64,000 nucleotides of DNA from JACCWP01 sp963785115. GTDB lineage: Bacteria; Actinomycetota; Actinomycetes; Propionibacteriales; Nocardioidaceae. This document shows positions 8,130 through 19,541 of the stretch, in pieces (the first letter of the stretch is position 1; the number at the start of each line of letters is the position of its first letter). The position numbers and the translations under genes were made by a program. Under the pieces are notes generated by a model. The model was not told where the DNA came from. It made no database searches and was given only the letters and a program-made list of their open reading frames with translations. Location of the stretch: positions 1 through 64,000 of the forward strand of contig CAWATY010000004.1 of NCBI GenBank assembly GCA_963785115.1. Direction: 5' to 3'.

Positions 8130-9604
8130 CCACGACCGTGGAGACGCCCACCGACACGTCCCCGGACGAGCTGGATCAGGCACTGACCGCGGCGACCGCC
8201 GCAGCGCCGGTGCTGGCCGCGTCTGCCCCGGCCGAGCGGGCTGGGTGGATCCGCGCCGCGGCCGACGCGCTCGACGCTGCGGTCGACGAGCTGGTCCCGC
8301 TCGCGATCGAGGAGTCTCACCTGCCCGAGGCGCGGCTGCGCGGCGAGGTGGGTCGCAGCTCGGGTCAGCTGCGGATGTTCGCCGACGCGCTCGACGACGG
8401 CGCGCTGCTCGAGCTGGTGCTCGACAGCGCCGACCCCGACGCCACGCCAGTGCCTCGACCCGACCTGCGACGCACGCTGGTGCCGCTGGGGCCGGTGCTG
8501 GTGTTCGCGGCCAGCAACTTCCCGTTCGCGTTCAGCGTGTGCGGTGGCGACACCGCATCGGCCCTGGCCGCCGGTTGCCCGGTGCTCGTCAAGACGCACC
8601 CGGGCCACCCGCGCACCTCGTACGCCACCGGGCGAGTCCTGGCCGAGGCCTTGCGCGCCGCGGGCGCGCCCGACGGCTCGCTGGGCCTGGTCACCGGCTT
8701 CGACGTCGGCGTCGACGCGCTCAAGGACCCGCGGATCCGTGCCGCCGGGTTCACCGGTTCGGTGCCGGCCGGCACCGCGCTGCACGAGGTCGCCGTCACC
8801 CGCCCGGAGCCGATCCCGTTCTACGGCGAGCTGGGCAGCCTCAACCCGGTCGTGGTGACCCGGGGCGCGGTCGAGGCCCGCGGCCAGCAGCTGGTCGAGG
8901 GGTTCGTCGGCTCGTACACGCTCGGCGTGGGTCAGTTCTGCACCAAGCCCGGGCTGCTGTTCCTGCCGTCCGGGCACGGCCTCGACGACGCGCTAGCCGA
9001 GGCGGCCGGCGGTGTCGACCCAGCGCCGGTCCTCTACGACGGCATCGGGGAGGGCTTCGCCGCGGGGCTGGAGCGGCTGCGGGGCACCGCGGGCGTGGAG
9101 GCGCTGGTGAGCGCCGACGCCGGCGACCCGTCGGCTGTCGGCGCCAACCTGGTCCGCACCACCGTGCCCGAGCTGCTGGCCGACCCCGAGACGGTGCTGG
9201 CCGAGTGCTTCGGGCCGGTCTCTGTGGTCTGCGAGTACGCCGACGACGCCGAGCTGAAGACGGCGGTCGACGCGCTCGAGGGCAACCTCACCGCCACCGT
9301 GCACGCCGAGGACGCCGAGCTCGAGGGCATCGCCGAGCTGGTGGCGACGCTGGAGACCAAGGCGGGGCGGGTGCTGTTCGGCGGCTGGCCGACCGGGGTT
9401 GCGGTCACCTGGGCGATGCACCACGGCGGCCCGTACCCGTCGACGGTCGGGTCGATCCACACCAGCGTGGGCGTGACCGCGGCCCGGCGTTGGCAGCGGC
9501 CGATCTGCTACCAGGACGCGCCGCAGGCGCTGCTGCCCGAGACGCTTCGCGACGGAAACCCGCTCGGCCTGGCCAGGCGGGTCGACGGGCAGGTGACCAG
9601 GTGA
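8126..9604 (+). CDS. Aldehyde dehydrogenase, 2,5-dioxovalerate (2-oxoglutarate semialdehyde) type
   Basis: The 492-aa product overlaps the preceding gene by four bases. Active-site landmarks of the ALDH superfamily are present: the Asn in VFAASNFPFAFS, the general-base Glu in FYGELGSLNPV, the nucleophilic Cys in GVGQFCTKPG and the TGSVPAGTAL cofactor loop. The VFAASNFPFAF and ELGSLNPV forms are typical of the subfamily that oxidises 2,5-dioxovalerate with NADP to 2-oxoglutarate. It fits the last step of a Weimberg-type pentonate route. Cofactor preference is inferred from the subfamily, not from a diagnostic residue. Confidence 0.85.
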   Translation: MTTTVETPTDTSPDELDQALTAATAAAPVLAASAPAERAGWIRAAADALDAAVDELVPLAIEESHLPEARLRGEVGRSSGQLRMFADALDDGALLELVLDSADPDATPVPRPDLRRTLVPLGPVLVFAASNFPFAFSVCGGDTASALAAGCPVLVKTHPGHPRTSYATGRVLAEALRAAGAPDGSLGLVTGFDVGVDALKDPRIRAAGFTGSVPAGTALHEVAVTRPEPIPFYGELGSLNPVVVTRGAVEARGQQLVEGFVGSYTLGVGQFCTKPGLLFLPSGHGLDDALAEAAGGVDPAPVLYDGIGEGFAAGLERLRGTAGVEALVSADAGDPSAVGANLVRTTVPELLADPETVLAECFGPVSVVCEYADDAELKTAVDALEGNLTATVHAEDAELEGIAELVATLETKAGRVLFGGWPTGVAVTWAMHHGGPYPSTVGSIHTSVGVTAARRWQRPICYQDAPQALLPETLRDGNPLGLARRVDGQVTR

Positions 9605-11337
9605 GTGGCCCGGGGGAGCCGCTCGGCGGCCGCAGCCACGAGCACTGGTTCGGCGAGGGTGGCCGCAACGGCTTCATCCACCGCTCGTGGATGCGTGGCC
9701 AGGGCTTCTCCGACGAGGTGTTCGACGGACGGCCGGTGATCGGGATCGCCAACACCTGGTCCGAGCTCACGCCGTGTAACGCGCACCTGCGTCGGCTCGC
9801 CGAGTCGGTGAAGCGCGGGGTCTGGCAGGCCGGCGGGTTCCCGCTGGAGTTCCCGGTGATGTCGCTCGGCGAGACCATGCTGCGGCCCACCGCGATGCTG
9901 TTCCGCAACCTGATGAGCATGGACGTCGAGGAGTCGCTGCGCGGCAACCCGGTCGACGCCTGCGTGCTGCTGACCGGGTGCGACAAGACCACGCCGGCGG
10001 CGGTGATGGGTGCCGCGAGCGTCGACCTGCCGGCCATCGTCGTGACCGGCGGGCCGATGCTCAACGGCAAGTTCCGCGGCTGCGACATCGGCTCCGGCAC
10101 TGCGGTCTGGCAGTACACGCAAGACCTCAACGCCGGCCGGATGACCCCGGAGGACTACCTGGCCGCCGAGCAGGGCATGACCCGCAGCAACGGGCACTGC
10201 ATGACGATGGGCACGGCCTCGACGATGGCGTGCATGACCGAGGCGCTCGGGCTGCAGCTGCCCGGGTCGGCAGCGATCCCCGCCGTCGACTCCCGCCGGT
10301 ACGCCATCGCCCAGCTCGCCGGCCAGCGGATCGTCGAGATGGCGCACGAGGGCTTGCGGATCAGCGACGTCGTCACCCGCGACGCGTTCCACAACGCGGT
10401 GCGGGTCAACGCCGCGATCGGCGGCTCGACCAACGCCGTCATCCACCTGCTCGCGATCGCGGGCCGGGTGGGCGTCGAGCTCAGCCTCGCCGACATGGAC
10501 CGGTGGGCCCGCGACGTGCCGTGGCTGGTCGACCTGCAGCCGTCCGGGCAGTACCTGATGGAGGACTTCTACTACGCAGGCGGGCTGCCGGCGGTGATGT
10601 CCGAGCTCGGCGACCTGCTGCGCACCGACGCGATCACGGTGACCGGCCGCAGCGTCGGAGACAACGTCGCCGCGGCCGTGCGCACCGACGGCACCGACGT
10701 CATCCGGCCGATCGACAAGCCGCTCGGTGAGGGTGCGGGCACCGCGGTGCTCACCGGCAACCTGTGTCCCGACGGTGCCGTCGTCAAGCAGTCGGCCGCG
10801 TCCGAGCGACTGCTGCAGCACCGCGGGCGCGCGCTGGTGTTCTCCAGCATCGAGGAGTACGACACAGCGGCGCAGGACCCCGATCTCGACGTCGACGCCG
10901 ACACCGTGCTGGTGCTGCAGAACTCCGGGCCGCGGGGCTACCCAGGCATGCCCGAAGTCGGAAACATGACCATCCCGACCAAGCTCGCTGCGCAGGGCGT
11001 CGACGACATGGTCCGCATCTCCGACGCCCGGATGAGCGGCACGGCGTACGGCACCGTGGTGCTGCACGTGACGCCCGAGGCCGCCGTCGGCGGACCGCTG
11101 GCGCTGGTCCGTACCGGCGACTGGATCAGCCTGGACGTGCCCGGCCGCACGCTGACCCTCGAGGTCGACGACGCCGAGCTCGAGCGGCGCCGCGCCGAGT
11201 GGGAGCCGCCGACGGTTGGCGACGGGCGGGGCTGGCAACAGCTCTACGTCGAGCACGTGCTGCAGGCCGACAAGGGCTGCGACCTCGACTTCCTGGTCGG
11301 GGCCAGCGGGCACGCGGTCGCCCGGCAGTCGCACTGA
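9601..11337 (+). CDS. IlvD/Edd-family sugar acid (pentonate-type) dehydratase
   Basis: The 578-aa product starts at GTG 9601, overlapping the aldehyde dehydrogenase stop (GTGA). It has iron-sulfur ligands of the IlvD/Edd family in LLTGCDKTTPAAVMGA and SNGHCMTMGTASTM, with the remaining conserved blocks IGGSTNAVIHLLAIAGR, GNLCPDGAVVK and ISDARMSGTAYGTVVLHVTPEA. The initial SHEHWFGEGGRNGFIHRSWM resembles pentonate dehydratases rather than the branched-chain enzyme. In context it would convert an arabinonate/xylonate-like acid to the 2-keto-3-deoxy acid used by the FAH protein. Substrate choice is inferred. Confidence 0.87.
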   Translation: MSGPGEPLGGRSHEHWFGEGGRNGFIHRSWMRGQGFSDEVFDGRPVIGIANTWSELTPCNAHLRRLAESVKRGVWQAGGFPLEFPVMSLGETMLRPTAMLFRNLMSMDVEESLRGNPVDACVLLTGCDKTTPAAVMGAASVDLPAIVVTGGPMLNGKFRGCDIGSGTAVWQYTQDLNAGRMTPEDYLAAEQGMTRSNGHCMTMGTASTMACMTEALGLQLPGSAAIPAVDSRRYAIAQLAGQRIVEMAHEGLRISDVVTRDAFHNAVRVNAAIGGSTNAVIHLLAIAGRVGVELSLADMDRWARDVPWLVDLQPSGQYLMEDFYYAGGLPAVMSELGDLLRTDAITVTGRSVGDNVAAAVRTDGTDVIRPIDKPLGEGAGTAVLTGNLCPDGAVVKQSAASERLLQHRGRALVFSSIEEYDTAAQDPDLDVDADTVLVLQNSGPRGYPGMPEVGNMTIPTKLAAQGVDDMVRISDARMSGTAYGTVVLHVTPEAAVGGPLALVRTGDWISLDVPGRTLTLEVDDAELERRRAEWEPPTVGDGRGWQQLYVEHVLQADKGCDLDFLVGASGHAVARQSH

Positions 11338-12212
11338 TGACGCTGCACCAGGCTCGCGAGCTGCTCACCCACGCTGGTCACCCGGTGCTGCGCGGTGCCA
11401 GCGACCCCGCCACCGGCCGCTTCCCCGACGGCAAGGCGTACCGGATCGAGATCCCCAGCTGCGAGGGGCCGCGGGTGATGGAGGCGGTGCTCGACGAGGC
11501 CGCCAACCGGGACGTGCGGGTCGACCGGGTCTCGCAGGGCAGCGGCGTGATGATGCTGACCGACGACGAGATCGGACGGATGCTCGAGCTCGGCCGCGAG
11601 CACGACATCGAGGTCAACCTGTTCCTCGGTCCGCGTGGCGCGTGGGGCACCGGCGGACAGGCCAAGGTGTCGGCCGCGGTGGGCGCGGCTGCAGCGGGCA
11701 ACGAGACCGTGGCCGCGTGCCTTGCCGACGCGCTCCGCGCCGTCCGGCTCGGCGTGCGGAGCCTGCTGGTGGGTGACGTCGGCGTGCTCCGCGTGCTCGG
11801 CGACCTCAAGCGGTCGGGCGAGCTGCCCGCCGACCTGGTGCTCAAGACGTCGGTGCTGATGCCGCTCACGAACGGTCCGACCGGGGCCCTGTACGAGCAG
11901 CTCGGTGCGACCAGCCTCAACGTGTCCACCGACCTCGCGCTCGACGCGCTGGCCGAGATCCGGGCGGCCACGACGGTGCCGCTGGACATGTACGTCGAGG
12001 TGCCCGACGACCAGGGCGGCGCGGTGCGCTTCTACGACGTGCCGCGGGTGGTCGAGCTGCTGGCCCCGGTCTACGTGAAGCTCGGGGTACGCAACGCGCC
12101 TGTCCTGTACCCGGTCGGTGAGCACCTGATGGCGACTGCCATCGCCCTTGGCCGCGAGCGGGTTCGACGGGCCGAGCTGGTGCTGCGACTCCTGGCCGAC
12201 GAGTCCGCATGA
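11337..12212 (+). CDS. U32-peptidase-like TIM-barrel protein
   Basis: The 291-aa protein starts at an ATG sharing one base with the dehydratase stop (TGATG). Repeating beta-alpha units are evident: DVRVDRVSQGSGVMML, DIEVNLFLGPRGAW, GVRSLLVGDVGVLRVL, TTVPLDMYVEVPDD and VYVKLGVRNAPV. This resembles the barrel of peptidase U32-related proteins, but I see no peptidase catalytic signature. In this operon an aldolase, epimerase or isomerase role on a sugar-acid intermediate is as plausible as proteolysis. It is translationally coupled on both sides. Confidence 0.6.
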   Translation: MTLHQARELLTHAGHPVLRGASDPATGRFPDGKAYRIEIPSCEGPRVMEAVLDEAANRDVRVDRVSQGSGVMMLTDDEIGRMLELGREHDIEVNLFLGPRGAWGTGGQAKVSAAVGAAAAGNETVAACLADALRAVRLGVRSLLVGDVGVLRVLGDLKRSGELPADLVLKTSVLMPLTNGPTGALYEQLGATSLNVSTDLALDALAEIRAATTVPLDMYVEVPDDQGGAVRFYDVPRVVELLAPVYVKLGVRNAPVLYPVGEHLMATAIALGRERVRRAELVLRLLADESA

Positions 12213-13573
12213 GCGACAGCTTCGTTGCCGCGCTGGCCGACGTGGTCGACGACCTCGTCACCGATGCCGACGTGCTGGACGCGCACCGGCACGACCACGC
12301 CAAGTTCTGTCCGGCCGGAAAGCCGGCGGTACTGGTCCGGCCGCGTTCGACGGCGGAGGTGTCCGCGGTGCTCCGGCTGGCCACCGAGCACCGCGTCCCG
12401 GTGGTGCCGCAGGGAGCGCGGACCGGGCTGGCCGGCGCCGCCAACGCGGTCGACGGGTGCGTGCTGCTCTCGACGGTGCGGATGGACGCGGTGCTCGAGG
12501 TGGACACCGACGAGCAGATCGCGGTCGTGCAGCCGGGCGTCACCAACGCCCAGCTGTCCCGCACGGTGGCCGAGCAGGGGTTGTTCTACCCGCCCGATCC
12601 CTCCTCGTGGGAGGAGGCGACGATCGGCGGCAACGTCGCCACCGATGCCGGGGGCCTGTGCTGCGTCAAGTACGGCGTCACCGGTGACTTCGTGCGTGGG
12701 CTCGAGCTGGTGCTCGCGAGCGGCGCGGTGCTACGTACCGGCCGCCGGACGGCCAAGGGCGTCGCCGGGTACGACCTCACCCGGCTCGTCGTCGGGTCCG
12801 AGGGCACGCTCGGCGTCGTCACCGAGGTGACACTGGCGCTGCGACCGGCGCCCGAGGCCGCGCTCACCATGGCCGCGAGCTTCGCCTCGGGGCAGGACGC
12901 GCTGCGCGCGGCGGCCGCGATGATGTCGTCCGGGCTGCGGCCCTCGCTGATGGAGTTCCTCGACCGGCAGACGGTGCGGGCGATCCAGGACTACCGCGAC
13001 CTCGGGCTGCCCAGCGACGTCGAGGCGCTGCTGCTCACCCAGTCCGACCGGGGTCCGCGCGCGGCAGACGACGTGGCCCGGATGGCAAAACTATGCCGCG
13101 ACGGCGGCGCGCTCGAGGTGGCGGAGGCTTCGGACGCCGACGAGTCACGGATGCTGCTGGAGGCCCGGCGGCTGGTGAACGCCGCGATGGAGGCGCAGGG
13201 GGCCACGCTGGTCGACGATGTCGCGGTGCCGCGTCGCCGGCTGCCCGAGCTGCTGACCGGGGTGCGGGAGGTGGCCGCGACGTACGACGTGACGATCTGC
13301 TGCCCCGGCCACGTGGGTGACGGCAACATGCACCCGACGGTGATCTTCGACCGCACCGACCCGGCCGCCGCCGAGCGGGCCGTCGCGGCGTTCGGCGCGG
13401 TGATGGATCTGGGGCTCTCCCTCGGCGGCACGATCACCGGCGAGCACGGCATCGGCCGGCTGAAGCAGCAGTGGCTGGCGACCGAGCTGGGCGAGACCGG
13501 GCTGGCCCTGCAGCGGGGCGTCAAGGCGGTGTTCGATCCCGACGGGCTGCTCAATCCCGGCGCGGTGCTGTAG
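12209..13573 (+). CDS. FAD-linked 2-hydroxyacid dehydrogenase, GlcD/D-lactate/D-2-hydroxyglutarate type
   Basis: The 454-aa protein overlaps the previous gene by four bases. A PCMH-type FAD domain is clear: VLVRPRSTAEVSAVLRLA, VPQGARTGLAGAANAVDG, PPDPSSWEEATIGGNVATDAG and GYDLTRLVVGSEGTLGVVTE. The C-terminal FAD-oxidase domain has the metal and substrate residues PGHVGDGNMHPTV and GEHGIGRLKQQWL. The family oxidises D-lactate, glycolate or D-2-hydroxyglutarate. Since the operon is predicted to end in 2-oxoglutarate, a 2-hydroxyglutarate-like or pentonate-derived hydroxyacid is attractive but unproven. No GlcE/GlcF partners are nearby, so it probably works as a single-chain enzyme. Confidence 0.85.
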   Translation: MSDSFVAALADVVDDLVTDADVLDAHRHDHAKFCPAGKPAVLVRPRSTAEVSAVLRLATEHRVPVVPQGARTGLAGAANAVDGCVLLSTVRMDAVLEVDTDEQIAVVQPGVTNAQLSRTVAEQGLFYPPDPSSWEEATIGGNVATDAGGLCCVKYGVTGDFVRGLELVLASGAVLRTGRRTAKGVAGYDLTRLVVGSEGTLGVVTEVTLALRPAPEAALTMAASFASGQDALRAAAAMMSSGLRPSLMEFLDRQTVRAIQDYRDLGLPSDVEALLLTQSDRGPRAADDVARMAKLCRDGGALEVAEASDADESRMLLEARRLVNAAMEAQGATLVDDVAVPRRRLPELLTGVREVAATYDVTICCPGHVGDGNMHPTVIFDRTDPAAAERAVAAFGAVMDLGLSLGGTITGEHGIGRLKQQWLATELGETGLALQRGVKAVFDPDGLLNPGAVL

Positions 13574-13623
13574 GAAGTCCCTGCGGGAGCCGCGTGGTCC
13601 CAGCCCTCGGAGCGGAGGCGTCC

Positions 13624-14625
13624 ATGAAGAAGATCATCAATGACCCGGCAAACGTGGTCGAGGAGGCTTTGCAGGGCATGGCGCTCGCGCACCCCGACCT
13701 GCTGGAGGTGCACCTCGATCCCCACTACGTGGTCCGGGCGGGTGGGCCCGAGCAGGGCAAGGTCGCGGTGCTGTCCGGCGGCGGGAGCGGGCACGAGCCG
13801 CTGCACGGTGGGTTCGTCGGCTACGGCATGCTCGCCGCGGCCTGCCCGGGGGCAGTGTTCACCTCGCCGACTCCCGACCAGATGGAGGCGGCCACCAAGG
13901 CCGTCGACGGCGGCGCGGGCGTGCTGCACATCGTGAAGAACTACACCGGCGACGTGCTCAACTTCGAGACCGGCGCCGAGCTCGCCGCCGCCGAGGGCAT
14001 CGAGGTCACGGCGGTGGTGATCGATGACGACGTCGCGGTCAAGGACAGCCTGTACACCGCCGGCCGCCGTGGCGTGGGCGCCACCGTCCTCGCGGAGAAG
14101 ATCGTGGGGGCCGCCGCCGAGCGGGGCGACGACCTCGCCGCCTGCACGGCGCTGTGCGAGCGGGTGAACGCAGGTTCGCGGTCGATGGGGCTGGCGCTCA
14201 CCTCGTGCACCGTCCCGCACGCTGGCAAGCCGACGTTCGAGCTGAGCGAGTCCGAGGTCGAGGTGGGCATCGGCATCCACGGTGAGCCCGGTCGCGAGCG
14301 GCTGTCGATGGAGCCGGCCGACGCCCTGGTGGAGCGGCTGCTCACCCCGATCCTCGAGGACCTCCCGTACGAGAACGGCGACGACGTGCTGCTGTTCGTC
14401 AACGGCATGGGCGGCACGCCGCTGATCGAGCTCTACATCGCCTACCGGCACGCGGAGGAGCTGCTGCGCGACCGCGGCCTCACGGTGCGCCGGCGGCTGG
14501 TCGGCAACTTCATCACCTCGCTGGAGATGCAGGGCATGTCACTGACCCTGCTGCGTCTCGACGACGAGATGACCGAGCTGTGGGACGCACCCGTCCACAC
14601 CCCCGCGCTGCGCTGGGGCCGGTGA
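13624..14625 (+). CDS. dhaK: Dihydroxyacetone kinase subunit DhaK
   Basis: The 333-aa subunit binds dihydroxyacetone covalently through a histidine; GIGIHGEPGRERL near residue 222 fits that His. VLSGGGSGHEPLHGGFVG is the canonical glycine-rich loop, and IVKNYTGDVLNFE and VAVKDSLYTAGRRGVG complete the fold. ATG 13624 lies after GGAGGCG, 50 bases beyond the FAD dehydrogenase stop. DhaL and DhaM follow with four-base overlaps, giving the complete PEP-dependent kinase that makes dihydroxyacetone phosphate. Whether it serves the upstream sugar-acid pathway or general DHA/glycerol metabolism is not clear. Confidence 0.95.
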   Translation: MKKIINDPANVVEEALQGMALAHPDLLEVHLDPHYVVRAGGPEQGKVAVLSGGGSGHEPLHGGFVGYGMLAAACPGAVFTSPTPDQMEAATKAVDGGAGVLHIVKNYTGDVLNFETGAELAAAEGIEVTAVVIDDDVAVKDSLYTAGRRGVGATVLAEKIVGAAAERGDDLAACTALCERVNAGSRSMGLALTSCTVPHAGKPTFELSESEVEVGIGIHGEPGRERLSMEPADALVERLLTPILEDLPYENGDDVLLFVNGMGGTPLIELYIAYRHAEELLRDRGLTVRRRLVGNFITSLEMQGMSLTLLRLDDEMTELWDAPVHTPALRWGR

Positions 14626-15275
14626 CGGTGGCGGGCACCGACGACGTGGTCGAGGGCGTCCGGCGCTGCGCGGCGGCCGTCCTCGAGCACCGCCAGGAGC
14701 TGATCGACCTCGACTCGGCCATCGGCGACGCCGACCACGGCGAGAACATGAGCCGGGGGCTGACCGCCGCGGTCCAGGCGCTCGAGGCCGAGCCGCCGGA
14801 CAGCCCCGGAGCCGCGCTCAAGGCCGTGGCCACGACGCTGATCCGCAAGGTGGGGGGTGCGGCGGGGCCGCTCTACGGCACGGCGTTCCTGCGGGCGTCG
14901 ACGGCGGTGGGTGACGGCGACCAGCTGACGCCCGACGACGTCGTGACGGCCTTGCGCGCGGGCCTCGAGGGTGTCGTGGCGCGCGGCAAGGCCGAGGTCG
15001 GCGACAAGACGATGGTCGACGCCCTGACGCCGGCCGTCGACGCCGCGGCGGCGGCGCGGGAGTCGGGCGCGGGGACGGCCCGGCTGCTCGCGGCGGCGGC
15101 CGACGCCGCCGAGGAGGGCATGGCCGCGACCACGCCGCTGGTGGCCCGCAAGGGCCGCGCCAGCTACCTCGGCGAGCGCAGCGCCGGCCACCAGGACCCC
15201 GGCGCCACCTCGACGGCGTTGCTGCTGCGGACGCTGGCCGACCTGGCCGCAGAGCGCTGCGGCGACGACGAGTGA
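14622..15275 (+). CDS. dhaL: Dihydroxyacetone kinase subunit DhaL
   Basis: The 217-aa ADP-binding subunit shows the invariant IGDADHGENMSRG magnesium/nucleotide motif, GGAAGPLYGTAFL, GDKTMVDALTPA, and a C-terminal ARKGRASYLGERSAGHQDPG segment. GTG 14622 overlaps the dhaK stop by four bases. In PTS-type DHA kinases the bound ADP is phosphorylated by DhaM and passes phosphate to DHA on DhaK. Length and motifs are complete. Confidence 0.95.
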   Translation: MTVAGTDDVVEGVRRCAAAVLEHRQELIDLDSAIGDADHGENMSRGLTAAVQALEAEPPDSPGAALKAVATTLIRKVGGAAGPLYGTAFLRASTAVGDGDQLTPDDVVTALRAGLEGVVARGKAEVGDKTMVDALTPAVDAAAAARESGAGTARLLAAAADAAEEGMAATTPLVARKGRASYLGERSAGHQDPGATSTALLLRTLADLAAERCGDDE

Positions 15276-15970
15276 CCGTCGGGCTGGTCCTGGTCTCGCA
15301 CGTGCCGGCGCTCGCGGAGGGGCTGCGGGTGCTGGTGGCGCAGATGGCACCCGCTGTTGCCGTCGAGCCCGCCGGTGGCACTGACGACGGCCAGGTCGGC
15401 ACCAGCTTCGACCGGGTCGAGGCGGCGCTCGGCCGGGCCGACTCCGGCGACGGGGTGGTCGTGCTCTACGACCTCGGGTCGGCGCTGCTGACGACCGAGA
15501 CCGCGCTGGAGGTGCTGGACGACACCGCCCGCGACCGGGTCCGGGTGGCCGAGGCGCCGTTCGTCGAGGGCGCCGTCGCGGCCGGCGTCGAGGCGCAGGG
15601 GGGCGGCGACCTGGCTGCGGTGCTTGCCGCCGCCGAGGCGGCCGGTGGGGCCGGTGACGGGGGTGACACCGGCGCCGGCGATACGGACCGTGCCGACTGG
15701 TTGCGCGCGACGGCCGAGCTGGTCAACAAGGTCGGGTTGCACGCCCGGCCGGCCGGGGTGCTGGTCCGGGCGCTGGCCGACCTCGACGCCGAGGTACGGG
15801 TCGGCCGGCCCGGCGACGAGCCGGTCAACGCGCGCAGCGTGCTGGCCGTGATCGCGCTCGGTCTCCAGCGCGGTCAGCAGGTGGAGTACTCCGCGACCGG
15901 CCCGGACGGGCAGCAGGCGCTCGACACCGCACTGCGGCTGACCCGGGAGCGGTTCGGCGACCCCGAGTAG
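15272..15970 (+). CDS. dhaM: DhaM phosphotransfer subunit fused to HPr
   Basis: The 232-aa protein has two parts. Residues 1-125 form a mannose-EIIA-like domain: VGLVLVSHVPALAEG with the phosphorylatable His at position 10, then VVLYDLGSALLTTETALE. An acidic Gly-rich linker leads to an HPr domain from about residue 145 with its active His in NKVGLHARPAGVL and the conserved VNARSVLAVIALG. This EIIA-HPr architecture carries phosphate from enzyme I to DhaL. No EI domain is present, so a chromosomal ptsI elsewhere is needed. GTG 15272 overlaps dhaL by four bases; this ends the operon. Confidence 0.93.
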   Translation: MTVGLVLVSHVPALAEGLRVLVAQMAPAVAVEPAGGTDDGQVGTSFDRVEAALGRADSGDGVVVLYDLGSALLTTETALEVLDDTARDRVRVAEAPFVEGAVAAGVEAQGGGDLAAVLAAAEAAGGAGDGGDTGAGDTDRADWLRATAELVNKVGLHARPAGVLVRALADLDAEVRVGRPGDEPVNARSVLAVIALGLQRGQQVEYSATGPDGQQALDTALRLTRERFGDPE

Positions 15971-15978
15971 CAGCCTGC

Positions 15979-18468
<2,490 letters not shown>

Positions 18469-18493
18469 GTCCACAGGTCTACCAGGAGGTCAG

Positions 18494-19009
18494 GTGCCCA
18501 TCGCATTCGAGGACCACGTCCCGCAGATCGCCCCCGACGCCTTCGTGGCGCCGACCGCCACGGTCATCGGGCAGGTGCGCCTGGGTGCAAAGGCCAGCGT
18601 CTGGTACGGCGCCGTGCTCCGCGGCGACCGCGACGCGATCGTCGTCGGTGACGGCAGCAACGTGCAGGACGGGTGCGTGCTGCACGCCGACCCCGGCCAC
18701 CCGTGCCGACTTGGCGCCGGTGTGTCCGTGGGTCACCTGGCGGTCGTGCACGGCTGCACGATCGACGACGAGGTCCTCATCGGCATGGGTGCTGTGGTCC
18801 TCAACGGGGCGACGGTCGGCAGCGGCTCCATCGTGGCCGCCGGTGCGGTCGTTCTCGAGGGTGCCGAGGTCCCGCCGGGATCGCTGGTGGCAGGCGTGCC
18901 GGGCAAGGTGCGCCGAGCGCTGAGCGACGACGAGTGGGAACGGGTCCGTGGCAACGCCCGCAACTACGTGACGCTGTCGCGCCAGTACCTCGGGTCGGCC
19001 GGCGGCTGA
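18494..19009 (+). CDS. Gamma-class carbonic anhydrase / left-handed beta-helix protein
   Basis: The 171-aa product has hexapeptide repeats throughout (VIGQVRLGAKASVWYGAVLRGD onward). The gamma-carbonic-anhydrase histidines lie in GCVLHADPGHPC and VGHLAVVHGCTI. It probably trimerises and binds zinc or iron between subunits; some family members act in other reactions. GTG 18494 follows AGGAGGT with short spacing. The start lies 25 bases from the divergent pepN start, so its promoter must overlap the pepN coding region. The C-terminal helix WERVRGNARNYVTLSRQYL is typical. Confidence 0.88.
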   Translation: MPIAFEDHVPQIAPDAFVAPTATVIGQVRLGAKASVWYGAVLRGDRDAIVVGDGSNVQDGCVLHADPGHPCRLGAGVSVGHLAVVHGCTIDDEVLIGMGAVVLNGATVGSGSIVAAGAVVLEGAEVPPGSLVAGVPGKVRRALSDDEWERVRGNARNYVTLSRQYLGSAGG

Positions 19010-19052
19010 CGGCTGACGATTGAGGAAGGCCCCGCGGGGGTACCCAGCGGGT

Positions 19053-19541
19053 GTGCCGGACCGTCAGCAGCTGCTCGCCAGCTACCTCAACGACCACCTC
19101 GCCGGGGCCTCCGCCGGCCGCGACCTGTTCCGGCGCACTGCTCGCTCGCACCAGGGGAGCGCGCGCGGGCCCGAGCTCGCCATGCTTGCCCGCGAGGTCG
19201 ACGAGGACCGCGACGCCCAGCTGGACATCATGCGTGCCGTCGGCGTCTCGCCGAGCAGGCCGCGGGCCGTGCTCGGCCGGGTCGCCGAGACGGTGGGCCG
19301 GCTGAAGCCCAACGGGACCTTGCTGCGCCGCTCACCGCTCACCAACGTGGTCGAGATCGAGGCGCTTCGGGTCGCCGTCGCCGGCAAGGCCGCCGGCTGG
19401 GACGTGCTGCTGACCCTCGCCGCCGACGAGCCTCGGCTGCCGCGGGAGCGGCTCGAGGAGCTGCGGGCACGCGCGCAGGACCAGGGCGCCCGGCTGCGCG
19501 AGCTGCACCAGCAGGCCGCCCGAGAGGGGCTGACCCGCTAG
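19053..19541 (+). CDS. Predicted all-helical protein of unknown function
   Basis: The 162-aa protein is rich in Arg, Glu, Ala and Leu and looks entirely helical: RQQLLASYLNDHLAGASAGRD, REVDEDRDAQLDIMRAVGV, LRVAVAGKAAGWDVLLTLA and RLEELRARAQDQGARLREL. The pattern of two helix pairs with a conserved-looking EVDED is ferritin-like in style, but no metal site can be confirmed. GTG 19053 is chosen because the fold begins there; a TTG at 19020 would add 11 residues. It follows the carbonic anhydrase gene by 43 bases, and its TAG shares the CTAG tetranucleotide with the stop of the convergent protease gene. Confidence 0.65.
   Translation: MPDRQQLLASYLNDHLAGASAGRDLFRRTARSHQGSARGPELAMLAREVDEDRDAQLDIMRAVGVSPSRPRAVLGRVAETVGRLKPNGTLLRRSPLTNVVEIEALRVAVAGKAAGWDVLLTLAADEPRLPRERLEELRARAQDQGARLRELHQQAAREGLTR

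Noticed and set aside
19020..19052. TTG 19020 as start of the helical protein
   Set aside because: It would add a basic, proline-containing stretch with no resemblance to the helical body; GTG 19053 fits the first helix better.
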